NCBI GenBank assembly: GCA_964058845.1
Contig: CAXKVR010000825.1
Location: 1 to 20,536, forward strand
DNA: 20,536 bases
DNA from: Carex sylvatica
Lineage: Eukaryota; Streptophyta; Magnoliopsida; Poales; Cyperaceae
Direction of reading: 5' to 3'
Shown: one piece after another, positions 1-11,006 of the stretch
Layout of the letters: each line of letters begins with the position of its first letter
Numbering within the stretch: position 1 is the stretch's first letter
Translations under genes and position numbers: made by a program
The notes under the pieces: generated by a model
Told to the model about the DNA's origin: nothing
Seen by the model: only the letters and a program-made list of their open reading frames with translations
Database searches by the model: none

Positions 1-111
1 TACTTTAATTACAAATAATTTCTCAGTTTAATAAAGCAAATGTGAGTCTAGGAATCAATATGATTTGGTGGAATTGTTGATATTTTATAATTCTCATTAC
101 TTTAATTACAG

Positions 112-3100
112 GAGCCTAGCATCAAGTGGGTTGACCGGTGAAATAACAAATGCCTTTGCCAACCTGAAGGAGCTCCAGACCTTGTATGTTTTTAATAATT
201 TATTAACTTATTTATTTTTTACCTTTCTTGATAGGAGTTATTTGGATAATTATTACAGGTACCTTATGACAATTATATATATAATTAATATTCTGGTAAC
301 AACTTTTTTTGATCTCCTTTTGAAGGGACTTATCTAATAATAATTTGACCGGGCAACTTCCTGATGTTCTATCTCAATTACGATCACTTACTCTGCTGTA
401 AGTTTTTCTTTTTCTTTTGGGAAACTCGAGTCACCATGTTTTTTTTCTTCTTATAATTTCATGACATAATCCAAGTTGTTTTTCTTCAATTAGAGATTTA
501 ACGGGCAACCAACTCAATGGGTCAATTCCATCTGGTCTTCTAAAAAAATCACAAGATGGGTCACTTACTTTGAGGTATGTTTCAAACTTTTTAAACAATA
601 ACTAACTTTTATTGTACATCCTTAGTTTAAAATAATTTCATTCTTCAATAGGGTGGGAGATAATGCAAAACTCTGTTCTGACGGAACCTCATGCAATATT
701 CAGTCCAAAAAGAAGAGCAACAGTTCTAAAATAGCCATTGCTATTATAGTTCCAATTGTTGTGGTAGCAATCTTAGTGGCAGTATGCACTTTCATCATTT
801 ACCGACATAAAAGACCGCCAGGTACAAAAAAAAATAATCATTCTCATCCTTACTATATAAATGTGATTATATATATTTGGCAGAACAATAATCCAATTCA
901 TTGTTGTTTGCACCCTAATGTTTCAGTAACAGCATTTACTAGCACCTGTTACGTGATTACAGCTTTTGTTTGGCTTAATCACCAATGATAAAATCCAATA
1001 TATTAATATTAACCCTATTTAATTTTTTCCAAAGGTTCGAATACTATGATAAATCCGCAAAATACAAAATACTCAACTGGAACCAGCACTGTGGATACTT
1101 CTCAGTTAGAGAACCGCCAATTTACATACGAGGAATTAAAGATGATAACAAATAATTTCCAACGAGAGATTGGCAGAGGAGGATTTGGAATAGTGTATAG
1201 TGGGTTCATGATTGATGGAACACAAGTTGCGGTCAAACTGCGACCTCAAACATCAACACAAGGGGTTAAGGAATTTATGGAGGAGGTATGGAATTTTCTG
1301 ATGCTACTGTTTATAACCAAATTATTGTTTCTTTTAACATTATATAGAGCTTTATAATACACGCGTGTTATGCATAAATAAGTTCTTATACAATAATAGA
1401 GATTAGATGCTTAGGAAGACCTCAGTCCTGGAAGCATAGAAAAGGGATGCAAGAACTAGTCTTAGATTTATATCATAAATAATTTAAAAGTTGTCCTGAT
1501 TCAATATTTAATTTTTTTCTTCTGTTACATTTTAGATCTCGATGTGATATCTTAGGATGATTAATTAATGATTTTTTTCAGGCACAACATTTGACAAGGA
1601 TTCATCATAAAAACCTAGTATCACTTATTGGCTATTGCAAGGATGAAAACAGTTTGGCTTTTGTCCTCGAATATATGTCCGAAGGAAGTTTACATGATCA
1701 CTTAATAGGTCTCTCAAGTTTATTCAGTTCAGCTTATGTTGTCATTTTCAATATCCTTCTTATAAAATAATTTAGGAGGATATGTAATTTTCTATTTAAC
1801 AGGTAGAGCTGGAGGTACCTGGCCTTTGACTTGGAGAGATAGGATCAGAATCGCACTTGAGTCTGCACAAGGTGAAGAGATATATAATTAAATATAATAG
1901 AACACATATATAATAAGGACTTGAACATATTTCACATCTCTATCTTCATTTTTTAAGTTCAAGCAGTCGATCCGAACCGCTCAACATGATATCCATGTTA
2001 AAATATTTCTATAGACCAAAATTTATATTTTTTGAAATATTTTTACTATTTCTTGAAATATTTTTACTATTTTTTTAAATAGGTACAAAATTATTGTTTT
2101 TGGAGGGTCCAAAAGTAGTGATTTTGTACCAATCTAAAAATATAGTAAACAAATTTCAAAAAAAAAATGGTCTCTAAGCACATTTTAATATAGTAATCTT
2201 GTTGAGCAATTTGAATCAACTGTTTAAATTTTGAGAACAGAGATAAACATTTGGGGGTATTGGAGTACAAACTATGCAATGGTGCAACCTACTCTAATTT
2301 TAAGTGCATCGATTGTATTTCTCACTGAATTAAATAATGATGTTCAGGGTTAGAGTACCTACACAAGGGTTGTAACCCACCGCTAATTCACAGGGATGTG
2401 AAGCCAAACAACATTCTCCTAAATGCAAAATTAGAGGCCAAAATAGCTGATTTTGGCATGTCGAGAGCATTCAGCAGTACCAACAACACACATGTATCGA
2501 CGAATCATGTGGTTGGTACACTTGGATATGTCGACCCTGAGTAAGTTTTTTTTTTGATAAAGTAGAAAAAAACCCACCACTTTCTATTGAAACTAATAGA
2601 AGTTATGCTGGTACCAACTCAAAAAAGGAAGCTAGTAACAACTTACAAAAAACATATACAAATACCATGAAAACGACATACATGTACTGAAATGATAAAC
2701 ATGCTCACAAAGCAGGTAAAGCCACTTAGAAGGTATAATAACAAAAACATGCTCACATAGCATCAAAAGCAACAACATTTAGCTAGAGAAAGAACACTAA
2801 TCAACTCATGCCAGAGCCATCAGTAGATCTATACCAAGCATTCCATCTTCCTGAATGTCCTCCTCGGCCTCTTGATGGATTACATCATCTGCCTCTGGAA
2901 GGAGGAAACCAACCCCTATAGGGCTCAAATATGCACTTGGAATAATCAGGTCCTGAAAAGACAGAGAAACAACATCCATTGGCATAATTAGGGGTAAAAA
3001 AGATAATAAGGCACTATTAAGAGTAGTACACCAAAAAATAGTCAATGAGATAATCATGGAACCAACAACCTGCAAAGAAGGAATAGGTGTATGTTGGAAA

Positions 3101-4952
3101 CAAAGCTTATTTCTCTCCAGCCACAATATCTATAGTACAACACCTCTAATTAGCTCAATTAATAAAGGTTCTTTTAAAGGAATAAGAGTTGCTAAATGCC
3201 AAATGTCATACATGGTAGAACCGGTAAATTGAAAATCATTATGAGATGCAATTCAAGTCCAAATCTGAAAAACAAAAGGGCATGAAACAAAAAGATGATC
3301 TATTGTTTCAAAAGCACCACAGAAAGGACAGGAAGGATCTCCAGTCCAACCCCTTTTTCATAAGTTTTCTTTTGTCAGAATATTATTTCTTTTTAATAAC
3401 CACAAAAAAACCTTGATCTTGAGGGGTAATTTTGAATTACAAATGAAAGTAAATTATGTATTAACAATGCCGCCATATTCAAGCCACCTGTAAAAAGAAT
3501 GCACAGTAAAAATTCCCCCAGAGGACCATCTCCACAACAAAGAATCATGTGTAGCTGGATTTAGTGTATATTATTGGAGTTGAGTGTGAAGGTTATTCCA
3601 CTCAATCAACAATACACCTGTTAATTATCTCATAAATTGAATATTAAGAATGTTATGATTAGAAAAAGCCTCTATTACCAAAAGATTAGGGTCTCTTGCT
3701 ATAGAGAATAAAAAAGGATAAAAAAGGGAATGAGGAAAGTCTGATATCCATCTATCTTTTCAAAATAGTATTGTTGAACCATTCCACAAGTGCTTAATAA
3801 AATATAAATCCACAATGTGAGCAACCTTAGTAATACCCTTCCAGAATGGAGAGCAAAGGGAAGAATAACCAGTGTGCCCATATTTAGATAAAATCATAGA
3901 TTTTCAAAGACCCTTTTCAGAATCTTGAAATCTAACCCACCACTTAGCCAATAGGGCCTGATTTATTCTTGAAAGATTTAGTATCCCAACCCCCTTTGAT
4001 TTTTACTCCTACAAACTGCATTCCATGAAACCAAGTAATATTTTTTCTGTACAAAATCCCCTCCATACCATAGGAATCTCTTCCGCAATTTGTCAATTCT
4101 CATTTTAATTTTAGAGGAGATTTTAAACATTGATAACAAATAAATAGGAATTGAAGATAAAACATAATTCAAAAGAGTAACCCTCCCACCAATAGAGAGG
4201 AGTTTCCCTTTCCATCTCTGAATCCTAGATTCAATTCTATCAATAATAATCTGTCAATCGCTAATTGATGGTTTCTTAAAATGTAAAGGGATACCAAGGC
4301 ATTTGATTAGAAGAGAAGAAATCTTACAACTAAAGATGTCAGATAAAAGTTACATGTCATGTCTAGCTCGCATAAATAAAAACAAAAAAACAAAAAAACA
4401 AAAAATGTACTTATAAGTAATGGTAAATATCTTTCAATGTACAGGTACCACATGACAATGCAGCTAACAGAAAAAAGTGATGTGTTTAGCTTTGGGGTAG
4501 TCCTATTACAAATAGTAACTGGTCAGCCAGCAATTATACAAGGATCCGGACATGAGAACAGGAGTGGGAGCATGAACATGAACATAATTCAATGGGTGCG
4601 GCAGAGGCTCGTGAGGGGAAACATAGAGAGCGTGGTGGATGCAAGAATTCAAGGAGAATATGACATCAACTCTATATGGAAAGCTGCTGATGTAGCGCTC
4701 AAGTGCACAGCACAGAGCGCGGCTCAAAGGCCGACCATGACTGAGGTTGTACTGCAGCTCAAGGAATGCATTGAGCTAGAGGCGGCAACAGGTAGAAATA
4801 ATAATCCAAACTTCTATTCTGCGAATAATAGCAATGGTTACACCAATGAGAATTATTACATGGAGCAAAGTGATGTTAGCCAGAACAGCACACAAGAGAT
4901 AGAACAGATAGTCGGGCGGGTTCCAACGGCTAGTGGCCCGGTAGCGAGATAA
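112..4952 (+). CDS. Gene 1: malectin-like/LRR receptor kinase, 3' nine exons (5' end outside window)
   Basis: Plasma-membrane receptor Ser/Thr kinase of the LRR-I family. The exons I can join are 112-183, 326-397, 494-574, 652-821, 1035-1285, 1582-1708, 1803-1871, 2348-2540 and 4445-4952. All junctions are GT-AG and phases agree, giving 513 residues and stop TAA at 4950. Exons 1-3 encode LRRs ([33 protein letters not shown]); the first two are the 72-nt LRR exons usual for the family. Exon 4 holds a Lys/Ser-rich juxtamembrane stretch and one membrane helix ([18 protein letters not shown]), followed by basic residues. The kinase has the P-loop GRGGFG, AVK lysine, alpha-C glutamate, [14 protein letters not shown] and DPE motifs, so it is probably active. 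The malectin-like domain and first LRR exon should lie upstream of base 1. The last intron contains a LINE fragment. Family assignment is firm; the ligand is unknown. Confidence 0.93.
652..821 (+). other. Gene 1 exon 4: transmembrane exon
   Basis: This 170-nt exon runs from the end of the LRR region across the membrane. It reads [15 protein letters not shown], then a Lys/Ser-rich stretch, then an unbroken hydrophobic helix of about 20 residues, then the stop-transfer sequence YRHKRPP. It ends in phase 1 and joins exon 5 at 1035. Only its last 35 to 45 bases survive in gene 2 (to 10174), which makes it the reference for locating that breakpoint. Confidence 0.88.
2348..2540 (+). other. Gene 1 exon 8: catalytic and activation-loop exon
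   Basis: The exon encodes the catalytic loop [11 protein letters not shown], the metal-binding motif ADFG and the activation segment ending GTLGYVDPE. The invariant Asp and Asn of HRDxKxxN are present. The matching exon of gene 2 (11890-12081) has Lys in place of that Asn and lacks one C near its 3' end. The donor GTAAGT at 2541 is followed at once by a T run that belongs to the LINE insertion. Confidence 0.9.
2546..4346 (-). mobile_element. LINE (L1-type) non-LTR retrotransposon, 5'-truncated, antisense in gene 1 intron 8
   Basis: Read on the - strand this is the end of a plant LINE ORF2. First comes the stretch after the reverse-transcriptase core ([16 protein letters not shown] at about 4260-4310, then [20 protein letters not shown] at about 4150-4215). 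[18 protein letters not shown] and RFLWYGG follow (about 4050-4172), then [13 protein letters not shown] (about 3745-3785). The zf-RVT zinc finger [17 protein letters not shown] lies at about 3280-3340 and WLERNK near the end (about 3105-3125). The catalytic YADD region is missing, so the element is 5'-truncated, as most LINEs are. Its poly(A) tail appears as the T run at 2546-2555. Several stops and frame changes make it dead. The matching intron of gene 2 (12082-12168) lacks the insert, so it arrived after the duplication or was lost from gene 2. Confidence 0.88.
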
Positions 4953-5928
4953 TTTGTCATATTTCCAGTTTGATTTTTATCTATAAATATGTATTTTAAA
5001 GTGTGTAAGCAGACGTTAATTGTTCACCTTTACTTTTGTGAATTCATCCTTGAGTTCTTTTGGAGATGTATGTATTGTATCTCTACATATTTACCGAAAT
5101 GAAAATGAAAATGTTAATGACAAATTAAATAAAAGTTATATATTTATGTATCACTTAATTGATAGTGTTGGGTCCATGAAAGATTCGATCTGTTATGGCT
5201 TACAAAATAACAATATAGTCATCTCGGTCAATTTGGTTGCATATTTCAAAATTTATGTGTAATTTCATTGTAAAAATAGAAAGTACATAATATTCATGTA
5301 GGAGATCATGAGTTAGAAATTCTGGTGGAGCCAATTATTTGTTGTAATAAGAAGGATATAAAATTTGAAGGCTTGATCTCCATCTTTCTTTCAAAAAAAA
5401 AAAAATTTCATTGTAAAAATTGAAGGGTTGAAGAATATATATATGATCATGGTGTCCAATAAAAGTTCTTATTTCCAAATATATCCTGGGTGTTTTGAGG
5501 AAAAAAAGGCTACATCTATACATCTATTATTTATATTTTATTCTATAACAAAAAATTCTCTATCGTGCAAAATTACTATCGTTTATTAAGCAACATTTTA
5601 ATTTCTCTTCGAAGATAGTATTTTCTGTAATTTTTTTAATTAGATAAATTGTAGAGGAAAACAAAATTGGTTGAGTTTGAACATAACTTATGTGAAGGGC
5701 AAATAAATTGGTTAATTAACAACAAGTGGCAATATGATATAGTACATGCACAGTACTGGCCGCTGACAAGTTCTTCGTGATGTTCGGCATAAGATAATTT
5801 ATTCAATCTATATTATTATTACACAAAGTGAAAGTCTTCTCTCAGCCTCTGTCAGTATTCAAATGCTCCATATCTAAAAATATACAAAAGAACCACTATT
5901 TTTTCAGAATTCTATATTTACTCAGGCT
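4953..5928 (+). other. Gene 1 3' UTR and downstream flank
   Basis: No coding sequence is visible. Blocks here match the flank of gene 2. 4952-5000 resembles 12875-12925. 5022-5080 (GTTCACC...GAGTTCTTTTGGAGATGTATGT) resembles 14769-14822. 5700-5880 (ATACATGCACAG, a TATTATTATTA run, GTCTTCTCTC) resembles 16265-16400. The duplicated unit therefore reached at least 0.9 kb past the stop codon. The short open frames at 5020-5262 and 5335-5523 are not conserved between the copies. Confidence 0.7.
5128..5133 (+). terminator. Possible polyadenylation signal of gene 1
   Basis: AATAAA lies 176 bases after the gene 1 stop codon in an AT-rich flank. Plant poly(A) signals are loose and other AT-rich near-matches lie nearby, so this is only a candidate. 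Confidence 0.3.
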
Positions 5929-6024
5929 GCCATTTCACATTGTGTCTCTCAAGATTTGAGCCACCATTTGTCGTTGCGGATCTATTCTTGAAGCCATCAT
6001 TTCACGTTGCGGCCTTTATTTTCA
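5929..6024 (+). repeat. Three degenerate 31-33-bp tandem repeats
   Basis: Units starting at 5929, 5960 and 5993 share the core GCCA(C/T)CATTT followed by (C/G)(A/G)(T/C)GTTGCGG, although the first unit is more diverged. No function is evident. They lie between the gene 1 flank and the Mutator fragment and could belong to either. Confidence 0.45.
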
Positions 6025-6063
6025 TCACCATTGATGCTTGTTTTTTGTCATGTCAATACAAAG

Positions 6064-6160
6064 ATAATTAATTTAATTAATTTAATTTGTTTAATTTATT
6101 TGATTTATTTAATTCAATTGAGTTTTTTTTTTGGGTGTTTTGATTTATTTTATTTATCAC
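6064..6160 (+). repeat. AT-rich simple repeat
   Basis: A run of TTAATTTAATT/TTTATTTGATT units followed by a T9-10 tract. This is low-complexity sequence immediately upstream of the Mutator-type fragment, with no coding capacity. Confidence 0.6.
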
Positions 6161-6770
6161 ATGTAAGTTGTTGATTGCAACCAGATATGATGCAGAAAAT
6201 CAACTTCTTTCATTGACTTTTGGATTAGTTGAGACAAAGAATTTTGAAAATTGTGAACGGTTCATGCAATGGTTGCAACACAATGTAATTCTCTCTAGAT
6301 TCGTTTGTGTTATCACTGACACTGAAAAGGATATCAAGAAAGTGTTCAAATGATTTGGGTTGGAACAAGGAGGATGAGGATGAGGATGAATGTGTTCATC
6401 ATCTTTGTGTTACTCACATAGCCGAGATCATGAAGAATAACCATTGTGGTGATGAGGCCATCAAGTTTTTTAGGATATGTGGCTAAGAGAAAGATGGAGA
6501 GATACGAGGAAGGAATGGAAACAGTAAGGAGGTCATGTGACCATGCTCTCAATTGGGTGGACAGTGTGGGTAAGTATTTGGATCAAGACAATTGGACGAG
6601 ATCATGAAGAATAACCATTGTGGTGATGAGGCCATCAAGTTTTTTAGGATGTGTGGCTAAGAGAAAGATGGAGAGATACAAGGGAGGAATGGAAACAATA
6701 AGGAGGTCATGTGACCATGCTCTCGATTGGGTGGACAGTGTAGGTAAGTATTTGGATCAAGATGAGAGCT
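6159..6770 (+). mobile_element. Mutator-type (MULE) transposase fragment, broken
   Basis: The + strand frame from 6168 reads RYDAENQLLSLTFGLVETKN and then FVCVITDTEKDIKKVF before a stop at 6351. This matches the start of the MULE transposase domain, whose family pattern is DxNxQ..LAFG.VE followed by a W..FL stretch and V.(S/T)D...GI. After a frame change the downstream part reads HHLCVTHIAEIMKN, resembling the family's conserved CxxH helical region. It then reaches a further stop (GGCTAA at 6480-6485). The fragment is too short for a transposase and has no visible terminal inverted repeats. Its 3' part is duplicated in tandem, and it abuts the copia LTR at 6780. Confidence 0.7.
6424..6762 (+). 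repeat. 174-bp tandem duplication inside the MULE fragment
   Basis: Copy 1 starts at 6424 and copy 2 at 6598, each with GAGATCATGAAGAATAACC. They stay aligned to GTAAGTATTTGGATCAAGA, ending near 6588 and 6762. Fewer than ten differences are visible by eye. The period is 174 nt, or 58 codons. Both copies carry the same in-frame TAA after ATGTGGC/GTGTGGC, so the stop was probably present before the duplication. Confidence 0.9.
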
Positions 6771-6779
6771 AGTGTCCAA

Positions 6780-7028
6780 TGTTGGAGAATCATAAAGGCC
6801 AAACAATTACGCCTTATCTAGAGATCACTGTCTTTCTTATATATTCACAAACCAATTTGGTCCATCAACTATATCAGTAAAGGACTAAAACGGTATTCGT
6901 CGTATTTATTCGCAACTAAACCCTCAATAATCACATCGCTAATACAACCAAATAGCATGAATCATAATGTGAATGTGTAGCATAGTAATTACATGCAATT
7001 GTGACCTTAACATGCATATTTCTAACTT
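6780..7028 (-). repeat. 3' LTR of the copia element
   Basis: The + strand starts TGTTGGAGAATC and ends GCATATTTCTAACTT. In element orientation it is preceded by the purine-rich tract CAGTGGGAGA and begins near TTAGAAATATGC, close to the usual copia start TGTTAGAAATATGC. It is about 249 bp. With no second LTR to compare, the outer limits are inferred from these motifs. Confidence 0.6.
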
Positions 7029-8803
7029 GATCTCCCACTGAAATCTTAAAACTGAATTTCATAAATTAACTGAATATTCAAACATGATCAAGAAACATAA
7101 TGTCAAAATTTCATAATATATATAACACTTATTACATGTCACAAGTTACATATCCAAAATTACAATGAAAAATAGAACATTAAATTACAAATAACAGACT
7201 CCCACTAAAAACTAAATATTCTCAATAGAGATTGCATCCATATGAGCAACATGATCTTCAAACTTAGCCAGTGGCAATCTCTTAGTAAGATGATATGCTA
7301 ACATAGAGTCTGTTTCTATATGTTCTATTTTCAATTCATCATTCTGTACTCTTTCCTTTACTTTACTTTACTTTAGCATTGTTTCATTAACTGAATAATA
7401 CATGAGGCACTTGTTGAAACTAGATTTATCTCCTTTCGCTATTGAGATCAATTTTCTAGTTTACTATTTTGCTTGTCATACTTAAGGATAACCTTATCGA
7501 TATAATTCTTTTGGGATAAACTTAGAATGCTTTTGGATCTTATCTCTTAGTATTTTAATCCCTAGGCTAAATGATGCATTACTAAAGTCTTCCATCTCTG
7601 AATTCTTTATCAGAAAGTTCTTAGTTAATTACAACATATTTATATCGATGTTGACAAGCAATATGATATCCACATATAAAACTAGAAATACAAACTCACT
7701 CCCACAGAACTTAAGGTATACAAATTCATTCAATAATTTTATCTCAAAACCAAACGAGATAATATCACTATGATTTTGCAAAACCATTGTTGAGACACTT
7801 TCTTTAGTTCATAGATGGATTTCTTAAGTTTACACACCATAGACTTTGCGTCTTTTGACACATAGTTTTCTAGTTGCACCAGATAGATTGTTTCATTAAT
7901 GTCACCATTTAGAAACGTTGTCTTAATATCTATCTACTAAATCTCCAAATTGAAATGCATAACCAATGTCAATATGATATTTAAAAAGACTTTCAAAAAT
8001 AGAGTATTGATGATTCAAATAACATATCAATCAATAAGCCTTCCTATGGACTGACAATATTAATTATATGTAAAACATAATAATCAGCACGATATTCTAT
8101 GTACACATAATTTTAACAATCACTAACCTTCTTTTGGGCCAATTAATGCTTGCATTCATTAAAGTTAATCAAATAGAAAGTCTTTTAAATCTATCAATGC
8201 CTTTTTTTTTAGTAAAACCTTTAGTAACAAGACGTGCCTTATATTTCTCCACATTACCCTTCAAGTCCTGCTTGATTTTAAATATCCATTTGCAACCAAA
8301 TAGTTTTCTTAATTTTTGGTAATGGAATAATTTTTCAAACGTCATTGTCTGCCATAGATTTTATTTTCTCATTTATGACAACGGTCCACTTGTGATAGTT
8401 AGAGTTTTTTTTATGGCTTGTTTGACATTAATGGGGTTATTGTCTAATATGTCAATATCAAACTCATGTTCTTGAAAGTACACTACATAATCCGAAGACA
8501 TTGCAGACCTTCTCTCTCTAGTAGACCTCCTAATTGACTCTTCTAAATTTTTTTGAGGATTTTCAGCATTGCCTGAAATAATTCGGCCTACAATAACATC
8601 TTCCAAAACTTCGTGCGGCCTTGAGTGGCCTGCATCCGTCTTTGAATTTTCATTTTTTGTATTGTTTCATCTTGTTGAGTTTGAGTTTTAATAATGATTT
8701 CGTCCGTACTAGTGTTTGAGTAAAACTCGGATTTACATTCACAAAATTCGCAACACCTAATGGAATATTTGCATATTCCTCTTTGAAATCAATTATTTTC
8801 TCA

Positions 8804-8817
8804 CCCCCCCCCCCCCC
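8804..8817. repeat. C14 homopolymer
   Basis: Fourteen C in a row on the + strand, read as poly-Gly inside the copia FFEDVEFGG motif. The length may be wrong because homopolymers are prone to sequencing error. Confidence 0.9.
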
Positions 8818-10214
8818 AAACTCAACATCCTCAAAAAAAAATTGCATTTTATGTCTCAAATACTGGATGTTCTGTAGAATTATAAAATTTATAACCTCTT
8901 TAGCTCTCGACATACCCAATAAAATAGCAACTAACATTTCTTTTTGTCTAGTTTCATCTCATACGGCCTTATAAGACCTTTCCTCATCAAGACATCTCCA
9001 TACAAATATATATTTCAAACTAGGCTTTTACCCGGTTCAAACCTCAAGGGGTTTATGTTAGTCACTTTAGTGGATATTCTAATTATGATATATGTTGCAT
9101 TCTTTAAAGCTTCATATCATAGAAAATGTATACTGAGGCAGAAAATCGTATTTAACTACGAATTGTGATTGACATTGTTCATCTAATCCATCAAATCTGC
9201 CATATTTTTTATTAAATGATCATATTTAATGGCCTTAATGCGTATGTTAAGTTGTAACTCAACTTTCGCTTTGAACATTTTGAACATGTCAAGGACTGGA
9301 GCCTTTACCTTAAATAAATATACATAGCCATATCTCGATTGATCGTCTATGAAAGAAATGAAACAATGGTGTCTGTTTCCTAAATTAATTTGCTTTTCTT
9401 TTATGCAATTAACACAATCATTAAGATCTGAAAATTTAAGGATTTGAGAATTTTATTAGACACAAGATGTTCAATTCTACGTCTAGAATTACTTGATGTC
9501 TTGTGTCATAATGTGACTGAATTCTCATTTGTCAATTTTATCAAATACTTCTTTTTATCTATATGCAAGGCTTCAAACTAAGAGCTATTGATATCCAAAA
9601 AATATATATTATTATAATCCAAATGAAAATCAAAATTAACTTGTTTTGAATTTTGAAATAAATCATTTTTTTGTAAATAAAATTACATAAACCCATTTAT
9701 CATAAGTTCATATTTGTTTAAAACATAAATTTTATTGTCTAAAAGACAACATCATAAATATTTCATATAAATTCAATTAAAAATCTATTTTTCCAAAAAT
9801 AATATATATAATTGTCAATAACTCTCACCTTAATATTATTACGATTGTCCACGAAAATGAGTCTTTCATCAGCACTTGGCTTCGATATTTTATGCAACTT
9901 TGCAAAAAAATATATACTTATGTGAATAATTTCAATCTATCCACCAATTATATCCCGATATAGAAGTTAATTAAGCTTCTTACAAACTAAAAAAAAAGAC
10001 ATACCATTCTCAACACGCCAAACATAAAATTATGACTATGTTCTTTTATATGTCCAACTCCACAACAAAAGAAATAATCGGTATCATCCGACATGACAAT
10101 TATCTTGCCCTTTTTCCAGTTTCTTTTGAACGTAGTAGCCATTTTTATCATTTACAAACTTAAAAGACGTCTAGGTACAGAAAAAAAAAATCATCATTCT
10201 CATCTTACTATATG

Positions 10215-10785
10215 AATGTAATTAGTGAAACAGTTGTTGGGGACAGTTGCCGCAAAAGTGTTAAAAGAGTAATTTCGTTGAACACATTGTGAGCATACAC
10301 CAATACTCGATAAATTGGAAAAATACAATACACACAGGAGAAGTAATCAGGCACAAAAAATAAAAGAGAGACATTTACGTAGAAATTCTTACGGGAGAAA
10401 ACTACAGGACCACAACGCAAAAACCACTATAACAAGGAGTATTTGAGATAATCAAGCCAATAATATTATCTCTCACACTGTTTTAAAATGTCATAGACTA
10501 ATGTATGAGATTAACAAGTGCATTAGAACAACAGAGCAAACTCTAGAAAATAGCCTGGAGAAAGGCTTGTTCTGATAGAGAGAGAGAGAGAGAGAGAGAG
10601 AGCAGCACACATTTTTTTTTTCTTTTTTCTCGACTCTGGCTTGTAATCAAATAGGAAATACAATGGTGGTTTGGAAATGAATTCTGCACAGACAAACAAA
10701 AATGGACTACGGCCCAATTTCCTTTGTCTTCATATTATAACAATAATTGCTTTTCTTTTTTTTACCGTTTTGTTTAATTGCTTCA
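10215..10785. other. Insertion of unknown type in gene 2 intron 4
   Basis: Gene 1 intron 4 is 213 bp. The gene 2 counterpart is homologous at both ends (GTACAGAAAAA... and CCAACAATAATCC...AATCACCAATGATG) but has about 570 bp extra. The extra part starts near TGTTGGGGACAGTTGCC, includes (AG)13 and a T-rich tract, and has no coding signal. It could be a decayed LTR or other repeat. I found no clear target duplication. Confidence 0.5.
10577..10602. repeat. (AG)13 microsatellite
   Basis: Thirteen AG dinucleotides, inside the intron insertion of gene 2. It is a candidate polymorphic marker for the locus. Confidence 0.95.
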
Positions 10786-10967
10786 TTCTGACCAACAATA
10801 ATCCGAACATTTGCGAGCGCATATTGGCCCATTAAAGCATAAGCTTTCCTTAATCACCAATGATGAAATCCAATTACTAACATTTTTTTTTAAAGGTTCA
10901 TCCATGAATACTACTATAAATCCGCAAAATACTGGACATGCAGCTGGAACCAGTACCGTGGATACTT

Positions 10968-11006
10968 CTATGCAGTTAGAGAATTGGCGGTTCTCTAACT
11001 GCATAG
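10968..11006. repeat. Perfect 16-bp inverted repeat with 7-nt loop in gene 2 exon 5
   Basis: CTATGCAGTTAGAGAA (10968-10983) is followed by the loop TTGGCGG and the exact reverse complement (10991-11006). The loop is itself the reverse complement of CCGCCAA, the bases that follow GAGAA in gene 1 exon 5. The segment 10984-11006 is thus one 23-nt inverted copy of ancestral exon sequence. Confidence 0.97.

Larger units (their letters stand above)
6780..10127 (-). mobile_element. Degenerate Ty1-copia LTR retrotransposon, 5' end missing
   Basis: On the - strand the order is a gag zinc-knuckle-like remnant (about 10040-10090), the pre-integrase motif CVNCIKEKQ (about 9390-9420), and the integrase core FISFIDDQSRYGYVYLF (about 9310-9365). 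The linker follows, with FFEDVEFGG (about 8805-8850) and RRSTRERRSA with DYVVYFQEHEFDI (about 8455-8535). The reverse-transcriptase box has decayed to YVDI (7665-7676), and the RNase H end LTKRLPLAKFEDH leads to a TAG at 7212-7214. Integrase before reverse transcriptase defines Ty1/copia. Many stops and shifts make it dead. A 3' LTR is present (6780-7028), but no 5' LTR is. The element ends where the gene 2 exon remnant begins. Confidence 0.85.

Noticed and set aside
2032..2075. Two copies of about 20 bp (TTGAAATATTTTTACTATTT) in intron 7
   Set aside because: A minor AT-rich tandem pair with no sign of function.
5020..5262. 80-codon frame in the gene 1 flank
   Set aside because: The matching flank of gene 2 does not keep the frame, and no domain is seen.
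8783..8974. Frame with a proline run
   Set aside because: It is the antisense of the copia FFEDVEFGG region, and the proline run is the C14 homopolymer.
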